Positions 7,453-14,371 of a stretch of 18,134 nucleotides of DNA are shown here, piece by piece. How positions within the stretch are numbered: position 1 is the stretch's first letter; the number at the start of each line of letters is the position of its first letter. The notes below the pieces were generated by a model. That model had not been told where the DNA came from, made no database searches, and worked only from the letters and a program-made list of their open reading frames with translations. The position numbers and the translations under genes were made by a program. This stretch comes from Deltaproteobacteria bacterium (GTDB lineage Bacteria; Desulfobacterota; Dissulfuribacteria; Dissulfuribacterales; JALVPX01). The stretch spans positions 1 to 18,134 of the forward strand of contig JALVPX010000060.1 of NCBI GenBank assembly GCA_027031565.1. Direction: 5' to 3'.

Positions 7453-7839
7453 ATGGCTCGGCCGAGAAGGGGAAAACGCAAGGAAAAAAAGAACATACCT
7501 GAGGGCATCGCCCATATACAGGCAACGTTCAACAATACCATTGTAAATATCACGGACAAGCAGGGTAATACCATAGCTTGGGCCAGTGCAGGAACGCAGG
7601 GCTTTAAAGGTTCACGTAAAGGAACACCCTTTGCAGCTCAGCTAGCTGCTGAAAATGCTGCCAAGCAGGCTGCTGAACATGGTGTCAGAAGCGTTGAAGT
7701 GCGCATCAACGGCCCAGGTTCAGGCAGGGAAGCCGCCTTACGGGCACTCCAGCTCGCCGGCTTTCAAATCACTGTCATAAAAGATGTTACCCCTATACCT
7801 CACAACGGATGTCGTCCACCCAAGAGAAGGCGCGTCTAA
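7453..7839 (+). CDS. rpsK: Ribosomal protein S11
   Basis: A 128-residue protein with the full S11 pattern: GIAHIQATFNNTIVNITD after a basic N-terminal arm, ASAGTQGFKGSRKGTPFAAQ in the middle, and DVTPIPHNGCRPPKRRRV at the end. S11 lies on the platform of the 30S subunit near the mRNA exit and the Shine-Dalgarno helix. The ATG at 7453 is preceded by GGGAGGAG (7437-7444). The order rpsM-rpsK-rpsD-rpoA-rplQ is the conserved alpha cluster. Confidence 0.98.
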   Translation: MARPRRGKRKEKKNIPEGIAHIQATFNNTIVNITDKQGNTIAWASAGTQGFKGSRKGTPFAAQLAAENAAKQAAEHGVRSVEVRINGPGSGREAALRALQLAGFQITVIKDVTPIPHNGCRPPKRRRV

Positions 7840-7868
7840 ATATTCATTAGAGAAACGGAGGAAAGGTT

Positions 7869-8495
7869 TTGGCACGATACACGGGACCGCGCTGTCGTCT
7901 TTGCAGAAGAGAAGGGACCAAACTCTTTTTGAAGGGTGACAGGTGTTATTCAGACAAATGTGCATTCGAAAGAAGGAGCTATGCTCCAGGCCAGCATGGT
8001 CAGGCCAGGATAAAGGTCTCTGACTATGGAATTCGATTAAGGGAAAAACAGCGGGTTCGCCGCATGTACGGCATCCAGGAGAAACAGTTCCGCCGCTATT
8101 TTGACTGGGCTGACCGCCAGAAGGGCGTTACTGGTACAAATCTTCTAGTGCTGTTGGAGCGCCGCCTGGACAATATAGTCTACCGCTTAGGTTTTGCTGA
8201 TTCCAGGTCCCAGGCAAGGCAACTTGTCATCCACCGTCATTTTTTGGTAAACGGAAGGATGGTCAATATCCCATCCTATCTGGTCAGGGTCGGGGATGTC
8301 ATCGAGGTGGCCGAGAAGAGCAAGGACATATTGCCAATCAAGACGGCACAAGAGGCCCTGGCCCGCAGGGGCGTACCTGAGTGGCTTGAGCTTGATAGCG
8401 AGAAGCTCAAGGGAACCGTGAAGTCTTTTCCCGAAAGAAGCCACATAACCATGCCAATCCAGGAACAACTGATAGTAGAGTTTTACTCAAAATAA
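7869..8495 (+). CDS. rpsD: Ribosomal protein S4, zinc-binding form, TTG start
   Basis: A 208-residue protein. The N-terminal zinc knuckle has C9, C12, C26 and C31 (CRLC and CYSDKC); E. coli S4 lacks this set. A central helical domain carries SYAPGQHGQ and GIRLREKQRVRRMYG, and an S4 RNA-binding domain begins about residue 97 (LLERRLDNIVYRLGFADSRS then QARQLVIHRHFLVNG). S4 is a primary 16S rRNA binder that starts 30S assembly and controls the alpha operon in E. coli. The start is TTG at 7869, supported by GGAGGAAAGG at 7857-7866 and by the family start MARYTGPRCRLCRREG. Confidence 0.97.
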   Translation: MARYTGPRCRLCRREGTKLFLKGDRCYSDKCAFERRSYAPGQHGQARIKVSDYGIRLREKQRVRRMYGIQEKQFRRYFDWADRQKGVTGTNLLVLLERRLDNIVYRLGFADSRSQARQLVIHRHFLVNGRMVNIPSYLVRVGDVIEVAEKSKDILPIKTAQEALARRGVPEWLELDSEKLKGTVKSFPERSHITMPIQEQLIVEFYSK

Positions 8496-8526
8496 AGATC
8501 GGCAAGGCGGATCAAGAGAAAAGGTT

Positions 8527-9606
8527 ATGGCCAATAAAAAAGATTCAGCAACCACAGAAACAGCAGTGGATCAGACCCTCTTTTATCACAACTGGCGGGA
8601 TTTGATTCAGCCTAAAAAGCTAAAGGTAGATCCAGATACCCATACCGAATCTTACGGAAAGTTTTCTTGTGAACCATTGGAGCGGGGATTTGGAACCACC
8701 CTCGGCAATGCCCTCAGGCGAGTGCTTTTGTCGTCTCTTCAGGGAGCCGCCATAGTTTCTGTCAAGATCGATGGTGTGCTCCATGAACTTTCAAGCGTCT
8801 CAGGTGTACTGGAAGATGTCACTGACATAATATTGAACCTGAAGGGCGTAAAACTTAAGTTGTTCAAGGATGAGCCGAGGCCCCTTGTCATAGAGAAGAA
8901 GGGCAAGGGCGAGGTCAAGGCAGGCGATATCGTGGCTCCTGAAGGTGGTGTAGAGGTCCTGAATCCGGAACATCACATTTGTACAGTGACTGGTGACGAA
9001 GGCGTAAGGATGGAAATGGTGTGCAAGTGGGGTAAGGGATATGTTCCTGCCGAGAGGAACAAGGATCCGGAACAGCCCATTGGTACCATAGCCATAGATG
9101 CCCTTTTTTCACCAATCGAGAAAGTAAATTTTGTGGTTACTCAGGCCCGGGTTGGCCAAGTTGCCGATTATGACAAGCTCGTTCTTGAAGTATGGACTGA
9201 TGGCAGTGTCAAGCCTGAGGATGCCATTGCCTACGCGGCCAAGATCCTAAAGGAGCAGTTGACGATTTTCATCAATTTTGATGAAAAGGAAGAGCCTGAT
9301 GAGGAACAGCAGGAATTCGATTTTGAAGGCCTGAACAAATATCTCAACAGAAAGATTGATGAACTCGAGTTTTCAGTCCGTTCCGCGAACTGTTTGAAGA
9401 ATGCAAATATCCATTACATTGGGGAACTGGTGCAGAAAACAGAGCAAGAGATGCTGAAGACCAAGAACTTTGGCAGGAAATCCTTGAAGGAAATCAAGGA
9501 GATCTTGGGGGACATGGGTCTTGAGCTTGGTATGAAGCTTGAAGGCTGGACCCCACCCAAAGAAGAATCCACACAAGAGGAAGCAAAAGAGGTTAAAAAG
9601 TCATGA
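8527..9606 (+). CDS. rpoA: RNA polymerase alpha subunit, with short N-terminal extension
   Basis: A 359-residue alpha subunit (E. coli 329). The N-terminal domain, which dimerises and starts assembly of the core enzyme, has LERGFGTTLGNALRRVLLSS from about residue 52. An acidic linker (EEPDEEQQEFDFEG) leads to the C-terminal domain, where R285, N288, C289, G316, K318, S319 and E322 match the E. coli residues that contact UP-element DNA (R265, N268, C269, G296, K298, S299, E302). The first 18 residues (MANKKDSATTETAVDQTL) precede the normal body (NWRDLIQPKKL). AGAAAAGG supports the ATG at 8527; a GTG at 8566 has no ribosome binding site. The stop overlaps the rplQ start by 4 bases (ATGA). Confidence 0.98.
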   Translation: MANKKDSATTETAVDQTLFYHNWRDLIQPKKLKVDPDTHTESYGKFSCEPLERGFGTTLGNALRRVLLSSLQGAAIVSVKIDGVLHELSSVSGVLEDVTDIILNLKGVKLKLFKDEPRPLVIEKKGKGEVKAGDIVAPEGGVEVLNPEHHICTVTGDEGVRMEMVCKWGKGYVPAERNKDPEQPIGTIAIDALFSPIEKVNFVVTQARVGQVADYDKLVLEVWTDGSVKPEDAIAYAAKILKEQLTIFINFDEKEEPDEEQQEFDFEGLNKYLNRKIDELEFSVRSANCLKNANIHYIGELVQKTEQEMLKTKNFGRKSLKEIKEILGDMGLELGMKLEGWTPPKEESTQEEAKEVKKS

Positions 9607-10349
9607 GGCACCGCAGACGTACACGCAGGCTTGGGCGTACCACTCCACACCGCCAGGCAATGATGAGAAACATGGTGGCTTCCCTCTTTCGGTATGGACG
9701 CATTAAGACCACCGATACCAGAGCAAAGGAATTGAGGCGCTTGGCAGACAAGATGGTGACTTTGGCCAAGGATGGCAGTCTGCATGCCCGCCGTCAGGCA
9801 CTGTCGGTCATCCGGGACAGGGATGTGGTAGCCAAGCTGTTTGAGGAACTTAAGCAGAAATTCGTCTCCAGGAATGGTGGTTATACAAGGATAATAAAAA
9901 TCGGCCCCAGACGGGGAGATGCCGCTCTCATGTCTTATGTTGAGCTGGTTATCGAGGGCCTTGAAAGGCCTAAAAGACGGAAAAAGGGCAGGGGCGTTGA
10001 AGCTGCAGCCGGTGCTGCCAGTGTGATTCCACAGGCAAAAGAGGCTGCAGAAGAGACTGAGGAGAAGGCTGCCGAGGAACCAGCAGGAGAAAGTGAATCT
10101 CCAGAGGAGGCCGATTCAGGAGAAATGTCGGTGGAGCCGGAAACGGGCGAAGGCGCTGGGCCGCTTGAAGGTGATCAGGCAACCGAAGAGTCAGGCTCTG
10201 CTGGGCCAGAAGAAGGGAAAGCAGGTCAGGAGGTGTCTGCCGTTGAAGATGAACCGACTGCTCAAACATCTGAGGCCTCAAACGATGGTGACAATGTGCA
10301 GGAAACCGAGGAAAAGTCATCTGAAGAGGAAAAACCCGAGGAAAGCTAA
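9603..10349 (+). CDS. rplQ: Ribosomal protein L17 with long acidic C-terminal tail
   Basis: A 248-residue protein, about twice the usual 115-130. Residues 1-122 are a normal L17: MRHRRRTRRLGRTTPHRQAM, MVASLFRYGRIKTTDTRAKE, and GGYTRIIKIGPRRGDAALMS. L17 lies near the peptide exit tunnel of the 50S subunit. A basic hinge (RPKRRKKGRG, 122-131) is followed by a tail to residue 248 that is low in complexity: I count 38 Glu/Asp and only 5 Lys in residues 131-248, with no Arg, aromatic or Cys residues. It should be disordered and strongly negative. The frame is unbroken, and terminators follow 90-200 bases downstream, so this is the natural gene end. Function of the tail is unknown. Confidence 0.95.
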   Translation: MRHRRRTRRLGRTTPHRQAMMRNMVASLFRYGRIKTTDTRAKELRRLADKMVTLAKDGSLHARRQALSVIRDRDVVAKLFEELKQKFVSRNGGYTRIIKIGPRRGDAALMSYVELVIEGLERPKRRKKGRGVEAAAGAASVIPQAKEAAEETEEKAAEEPAGESESPEEADSGEMSVEPETGEGAGPLEGDQATEESGSAGPEEGKAGQEVSAVEDEPTAQTSEASNDGDNVQETEEKSSEEEKPEES

Positions 10350-10382
10350 GGGTTTTTAGGTAGATACTGCCTTAAACACCTT

Positions 10383-10411
10383 TTGACACCTTCATGTAAG
10401 CAGGTTAATAT
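10383..10411 (+). promoter_or_regulatory. Candidate sigma70-type promoter after rplQ
   Basis: A perfect TTGACA (10383-10388) is followed by exactly 17 bases and then TAATAT (10406-10411), which matches the -10 consensus at four of six positions including the key first two and last bases. Transcription would start near 10418, only about 20 bases before the left arm of the terminator at 10438. No coding region lies downstream on this strand until 12646, past two terminators, so the promoter, if real, would drive only a short RNA. It could be a chance match in AT-rich spacer. Confidence 0.4.
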
Positions 10412-10417
10412 TTTTTC

Positions 10418-10478
10418 AAATTTTATCGGCTATGGCAGCCCTCTTGAAGCGCAAAAGCGCTTCATGGGGGCTTTTTTT
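10418..10478 (+). ncRNA. Possible small RNA between rplQ and the first terminator
   Basis: If the promoter at 10383-10411 works, an RNA of about 60 bases would begin near 10418, contain a short AU-rich 5' segment, and end in the strong hairpin and U-run at 10438-10478. Read-through would give a longer form of about 135 bases ending at the second terminator (about 10552). No open reading frame of note lies in it and it resembles no RNA family I recognise. Its 3' side faces the convergent clc gene. The simpler reading is that this is just the 3' untranslated end of the ribosomal transcript. Confidence 0.25.
10438..10478 (+). terminator. Intrinsic terminator of the ribosomal cluster
   Basis: A 15-base-pair hairpin: left arm 10438-10452, loop AAAA (10453-10456), right arm 10457-10471, with one G-T wobble and one T-T mismatch. 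The inner seven pairs (GAAGCGC/GCGCTTC) are perfect. A run of seven T bases (10472-10478) follows directly. This is a textbook Rho-independent terminator reading rightward. There is no matching T-run for the opposite strand, so it should not stop clc transcription. Confidence 0.9.
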
Positions 10479-10519
10479 ATGGTAAAAGTGGAGGTCTTTG
10501 GGTAGGGTCGTCGCTGCGA

Positions 10520-10552
10520 CCCCTGGAGCGCTGCCCAGGGGTTTTTCTTTTT
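10520..10552 (+). terminator. Second intrinsic terminator, with an overlapping alternative hairpin
   Basis: A seven-pair GC-rich stem (CCCCTGG at 10520-10526 with CCAGGGG at 10535-10541) and an eight-base loop are followed by TTTTTCTTTTT (10542-10552). It reads rightward, 40 bases beyond the first terminator, and would block transcripts from running antisense into clc. An alternative stem, GGGTCG (10505-10510) with CGACCC (10517-10522), uses three of the same bases (10520-10522), so the two stems cannot both form fully. Confidence 0.8.
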
Positions 10553-10563
10553 CCACATTTTGG

Positions 10564-12414
10564 CTAAAAAGGTAATGTAACCCCTTTTTCCTGCCTGGAA
10601 CTTGATTCTTTTAAACTGGTCACGGAAACATTATAAAAATCGATTACTTCGCGCCTGCTGATCATGCCTAAAAAGTAGGTAGGATCATCATCTTTTACTA
10701 CGGGCATCCGGTCAATATTGCGTATCGTAAATTTTTTCAATAACGTGTTCAAATCTTCAGACGGAGTGGTGGTGATGATATCTGTACGGGCGACATCCTT
10801 CATTATCACGATGTCTCCCAATTCTGATACATTGTAGAGAAAAGAGCGGATATCATTGATGGAAAAGATGCCAGTGAGCCTTTTATTCTTGTTTACCACC
10901 GGGAAATAGTGCTGTTCGGTCTGGCCGAAAAATTTGCAGAATTGTTCAAAGGTCATGTCTTCTGGAATTACTGCTATACTTCCGGAGGGATTAAATATAT
11001 CGCCCACCTTGATATCTTCCAAAACGTCACTGAAGAAGTCGCCTTTATGGGCAGGTGATTCCAATTTGTTCAACACCTGTTCCTTGTAGAGGGTCAATTT
11101 TCTGCACAAAAAATAACTCAAACTGCAAACCAGCATACTTGGCAGTAGCAGGTGATAGGAACTGGTGATTTCGCTCACCACTATGACCGCCGTTATAGGT
11201 ATGTTTGTTCCTCCGGACAAAAAGCCGGCCATTCCCACGATGATAAATGGTGCTGCGCTTGGAACTATTGCAGGGGTCAAGTTGTGGAATGCCATGCCGA
11301 CGGCTCCGCCAATGCAGCCGCCAATGACGACCGATGGGCCGAAAAGGCCGCCGCTTCCTCCAGAGCCTATGGAAAAGCTCGTGGCAACAATCTTTGCTAC
11401 TGCAACTGTGAGAAGAAGCAGGCCTGGCATCTCATTGTAGAGCCCTTGTTGCACAAAGCCATAGCTGAAGTCCAGGACCTGAGGCAGAAAAAGGCCGATG
11501 GTACCAGTGGCCAGGCCGCCTATGGCAGGTTTTAACCACTGGGGAAGTTTAAGCTTCTGGAAATAGTCATGGAAGCCCCAGAACATTTTGACAAAAACGA
11601 AAACCCCAATTGATAAGGCCAAGGCAAGGAATGCATATGGCCCAAGGGCAAGAACGTTGTCAAAGCGGAAGTCTTTTGCTTCAAAAAGCGAGCCCCATCC
11701 AAATATTGTGCAAAACAGTGTATAAGAAATGGCAGATGCAATGGCCGTGGGAATTACGACATCTGCCTCAAACTCCGGGTCTTGATAGAGGATCTCAGCC
11801 GCAAAGAGTGCTCCAGACAATGGTGCCCTGAAAATGCTTCCTATGCCGGCTCCCATACCAGCTGCCATGAGTATGCGTACCTCCCTGGGAGATACCTTTA
11901 ATTTCTGCGCAATCACGGAGCCGAGCCCCGCCCCAATTTGACAGATCGGGCCCTCACTGCCGCCTGATCCGCCTGAGCCGAGTGTGAGTGCCGAGGCTAT
12001 GGTTTTGACTATTGGGACCTTGAAGTCTATCTTTCCGTCATCGCGATGATATGCCTTAATGGCTGCATCAGTACCATGGCCCTGGGCTTCAGGGCAAAAC
12101 CGCCACACTATGAGTCCACTCAGCAGACCTCCCAGTGCCGGCACAATCCACAGCAAAAAAGGCGTGAGTTCTCGGTGTGTGTGGCCGAAAAGGGGTGCGT
12201 CGCCAGCAGGATGGGGAGGCCTGTAGCCAGCCATGTAATCCAGGAAGAAATAGTGGCTGACGTGCATCAGCAGGTGGAACAGAACTGCTCCAAGGCCAGC
12301 GGCTATTCCAACTATTATACAATACAGGAGCCATTGTCCCGTTCTTTTGGCAGGGTCGTCTGAGCCGCCTGTGACTATTTGCTTCAGGAAGACAAATATC
12401 TTCAAATCGGTCAT
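10564..12414 (-). CDS. CLC-family chloride channel or Cl-/H+ exchanger with C-terminal CBS pair
   Basis: A 616-residue inner-membrane protein. Residues 25-440 are the CLC transmembrane domain with many hydrophobic spans; two CBS domains follow at about 468-530 and 533-596 and probably sense nucleotides. The anion-path motifs are variant: GHGTDAA (112-118) where GSGIPE is canonical, GSGGSGGSEGP (146-156) where GREGP is usual, and GGLFGPS (355-361) for GxFxP. E154 is the external gating glutamate. Y443 probably matches the central tyrosine. At the internal proton-glutamate position (E203 in E. coli ClcA) there is I208, in LFAAEILY. The mode, channel or exchanger, is therefore uncertain. The ATG at 12414 lacks a clear ribosome binding site. 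The gene stands alone, convergent with rplQ and divergent from ilvB; no intrinsic terminator is visible on its strand. Confidence 0.93.
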   Translation of the reverse strand: MTDLKIFVFLKQIVTGGSDDPAKRTGQWLLYCIIVGIAAGLGAVLFHLLMHVSHYFFLDYMAGYRPPHPAGDAPLFGHTHRELTPFLLWIVPALGGLLSGLIVWRFCPEAQGHGTDAAIKAYHRDDGKIDFKVPIVKTIASALTLGSGGSGGSEGPICQIGAGLGSVIAQKLKVSPREVRILMAAGMGAGIGSIFRAPLSGALFAAEILYQDPEFEADVVIPTAIASAISYTLFCTIFGWGSLFEAKDFRFDNVLALGPYAFLALALSIGVFVFVKMFWGFHDYFQKLKLPQWLKPAIGGLATGTIGLFLPQVLDFSYGFVQQGLYNEMPGLLLLTVAVAKIVATSFSIGSGGSGGLFGPSVVIGGCIGGAVGMAFHNLTPAIVPSAAPFIIVGMAGFLSGGTNIPITAVIVVSEITSSYHLLLPSMLVCSLSYFLCRKLTLYKEQVLNKLESPAHKGDFFSDVLEDIKVGDIFNPSGSIAVIPEDMTFEQFCKFFGQTEQHYFPVVNKNKRLTGIFSINDIRSFLYNVSELGDIVIMKDVARTDIITTTPSEDLNTLLKKFTIRNIDRMPVVKDDDPTYFLGMISRREVIDFYNVSVTSLKESSSRQEKGVTLPF

Positions 12415-12580
12415 GACAATATCAGTACCAGGAAACCCGAACCTGCGAAAGAGTTGTTAAAAAAAGCACTAAATTCGGCATAAGTCCAATATTATTGTGT
12501 GTGAGAGAAAAAAATCTGCACGTTCAAAAGTGGATAGATCACACGAAAGGTGCATCCATACAAATGATGGGGCGAAATCG

Positions 12581-12609
12581 TTGACATTTTTTTTAAACAT
12601 GAATAAGTT
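12581..12609 (+). promoter_or_regulatory. Candidate promoter of the ilvB operon
   Basis: A perfect TTGACA (12581-12586), 17 bases, then TAAGTT (12604-12609), which matches the -10 consensus at three of six positions. The spacer holds a run of eight T bases. Transcription would start near 12616, giving a leader of only about 30 bases before the ilvB ATG. That leaves no room for a leader-peptide attenuator or T-box after this start site. The rest of the 230-base gap back to clc holds no other promoter I can call with confidence on either strand. Confidence 0.5.
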
Positions 12610-12645
12610 TGTCGTCTATTCATTTTATCCATTGGGGTGAGAAAG

Positions 12646-14349
12646 ATGGCCAAAATGGCAGGAAAAGACATAATTGTTGAAGCCCTGAAGCAGGAAGGCG
12701 TAGAAGTTATTTTTGGTTTTCCCGGCGGGGCAATAATTGATATCAATGATGCCTTGGAAAAGGATGGAACCATCAAGTATGTGCTCGTCCGCCATGAACA
12801 AGGGGCAACGCATGCTGCAGACGGCTATGCCAGGGCTACAGGCAAGGTTGGAGTGTGCCTGGTAACCTCCGGCCCAGGCGCCACAAATACCGTGACCGGT
12901 ATTGCAACGGCCTATATGGATTCGATTCCCATGGTCGTGCTTACAGGCCAGGTACCTACAGCTCTAATAGGCAATGATGCCTTTCAGGAAGTGGACATAG
13001 TTGGAATAACCAGGCCTTGTACCAAGCACAATTACCTGGTGAAGGACGTAAAGGATCTTCCCAGGATACTTAAAGAGGCCTTTTATCTGGCACGGACTGG
13101 AAGGCCTGGCCCGGTCTTGATAGATCTGCCCAAGGACGTACAGAATCAGAAGGCAGAGTTCAAATATCCTGAAACTATCAAGCTGCGTTCATATAATCCA
13201 GTATTGGAGCCCCACAACAAGCAGATACGGCGGGCCTACAGGCTTATAGAAAAGGCAAAGCGGCCTATCATCTATGCTGGCGGCGGCGTTATCATATCAG
13301 GGGCCCACAAGGAGCTCAAAACCCTGGCCGAAACAATCCATGCCCCTGTCACCATGACCCTCATGGGGCTGGGTGGTTTTCCAGGAACCCATGAATACAG
13401 CCTGGGAATGCTGGGCATGCATGGCAGTTATTGTGCCAATATGGCAATGGCCAACACGGACTTGATAATTGCCGTGGGTGCACGCTTCGATGATCGTGTT
13501 ACAGGCAAGATAGAGGCATTTGCACCCCTGGCAAAGATCATTCACATCGACATAGATCCGACGTCTATACAGAAGAATGTGAAGGTGGATGTTCCTATAG
13601 TGGGAGATTCGAAGCTGGCCTTGAAAAAGTTGAACAAGATCATCCATGAAGAAGGCCGGCCTGATGAGGCCTGGAAGGATCTCCATGCTGCTTGGTGGGA
13701 CCAGATAAAGGCATGGGAAAAACGCCATCCACTCACATACAAGCTGGACAAGGATGTCATCAAACCGCAGTACGTGATTGAAAAGCTATATGAGATGACC
13801 AAGGACAAGGACCCCATTATCACCACCGAGGTTGGCCAGAACCAGATGTGGGCTGCCCAGTTCTTCAAGTTCGACAAACCTCGTACGCTTCTGACCTCTG
13901 GCGGCCTGGGAACCATGGGCTACGGCTTTCCTGCGGCAATAGGCGCCCAGATGGCATTTCCAGATCGGCTGGTTATAGATATTGCCGGTGACGGCAGCAT
14001 ACAGATGAATATCCAGGAAATGGCTACGGCCATGGAACAGCGGCTTCCTGTCAAGATAGTCATATTGAATAATGAGTTCCTAGGAATGGTTCGCCAGTGG
14101 CAGGAACTCTTCTATGATAAGCGCTATGCAGCCACCAAGTTCCATGTCACCCCCGACTTTGTGAAAATCGCAGAGGCCTATGGGGCAAACGGCTTCAGGG
14201 CCACGAAGCCTGGAGATGTGGAGTCGGTCTTGGAACAGGGCCTGAATGCCGAAGGTCTTACCATTATGGAATTCGCTATAGCCAAGGAAGAGGGTGTTTT
14301 CCCAATGGTTCCTGCAGGAAAGGCCACCACGGAAATGCTGCTGGTCTGA
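12646..14349 (+). CDS. ilvB: Acetolactate synthase, large catalytic subunit
   Basis: A 567-residue thiamine diphosphate enzyme. It joins two pyruvates to acetolactate, or pyruvate and 2-ketobutyrate to acetohydroxybutyrate, the first common step to valine, leucine and isoleucine. The N-terminal domain has GFPGGAIIDINDAL and the catalytic glutamate E51 in VRHEQGATHAADGYARATGK. The middle domain has GARFDDRVTGKIEAFAP. The C-terminal domain holds the cofactor motif GDGS (from residue 448) to ILNNE (N475-N476). The biosynthetic type is confirmed by ilvN and ilvC next door. The frame is open from a GTG at 12637, but GGGGTGAG (12634-12641) is correctly placed for the ATG at 12646; an ATG at 12655 is also possible. 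Confidence 0.97.
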   Translation: MAKMAGKDIIVEALKQEGVEVIFGFPGGAIIDINDALEKDGTIKYVLVRHEQGATHAADGYARATGKVGVCLVTSGPGATNTVTGIATAYMDSIPMVVLTGQVPTALIGNDAFQEVDIVGITRPCTKHNYLVKDVKDLPRILKEAFYLARTGRPGPVLIDLPKDVQNQKAEFKYPETIKLRSYNPVLEPHNKQIRRAYRLIEKAKRPIIYAGGGVIISGAHKELKTLAETIHAPVTMTLMGLGGFPGTHEYSLGMLGMHGSYCANMAMANTDLIIAVGARFDDRVTGKIEAFAPLAKIIHIDIDPTSIQKNVKVDVPIVGDSKLALKKLNKIIHEEGRPDEAWKDLHAAWWDQIKAWEKRHPLTYKLDKDVIKPQYVIEKLYEMTKDKDPIITTEVGQNQMWAAQFFKFDKPRTLLTSGGLGTMGYGFPAAIGAQMAFPDRLVIDIAGDGSIQMNIQEMATAMEQRLPVKIVILNNEFLGMVRQWQELFYDKRYAATKFHVTPDFVKIAEAYGANGFRATKPGDVESVLEQGLNAEGLTIMEFAIAKEEGVFPMVPAGKATTEMLLV

Positions 14350-14371
14350 TCAAGAAAAGGAGCTTGATGCC

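Noticed and set aside
10093..10359. Lys/Arg-rich open frame of 88 codons overlapping the rplQ tail in another frame
   Set aside because: The GA-rich tail codons give Lys and Arg when shifted by one base. No ribosome binding site or family match supports it, and it does not suggest a frameshift in rplQ because the acidic frame continues cleanly to its own stop.
10438..10478. Bidirectional use of the first terminator for clc
   Set aside because: On the - strand the hairpin is not followed by a T-run, so only rightward termination is supported.
12499..12544. Short inverted repeat GTGTGA ... TCACAC upstream of ilvB
   Set aside because: Six pairs with a 34-base loop, and partly made of a GT repeat; too weak to call an operator or hairpin.
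12415..12645. Search for a T-box, leader-peptide attenuator or riboswitch before ilvB
   Set aside because: The leader after the candidate start site is only about 30 bases, and no run of Leu, Ile or Val codons with a terminator hairpin was seen.
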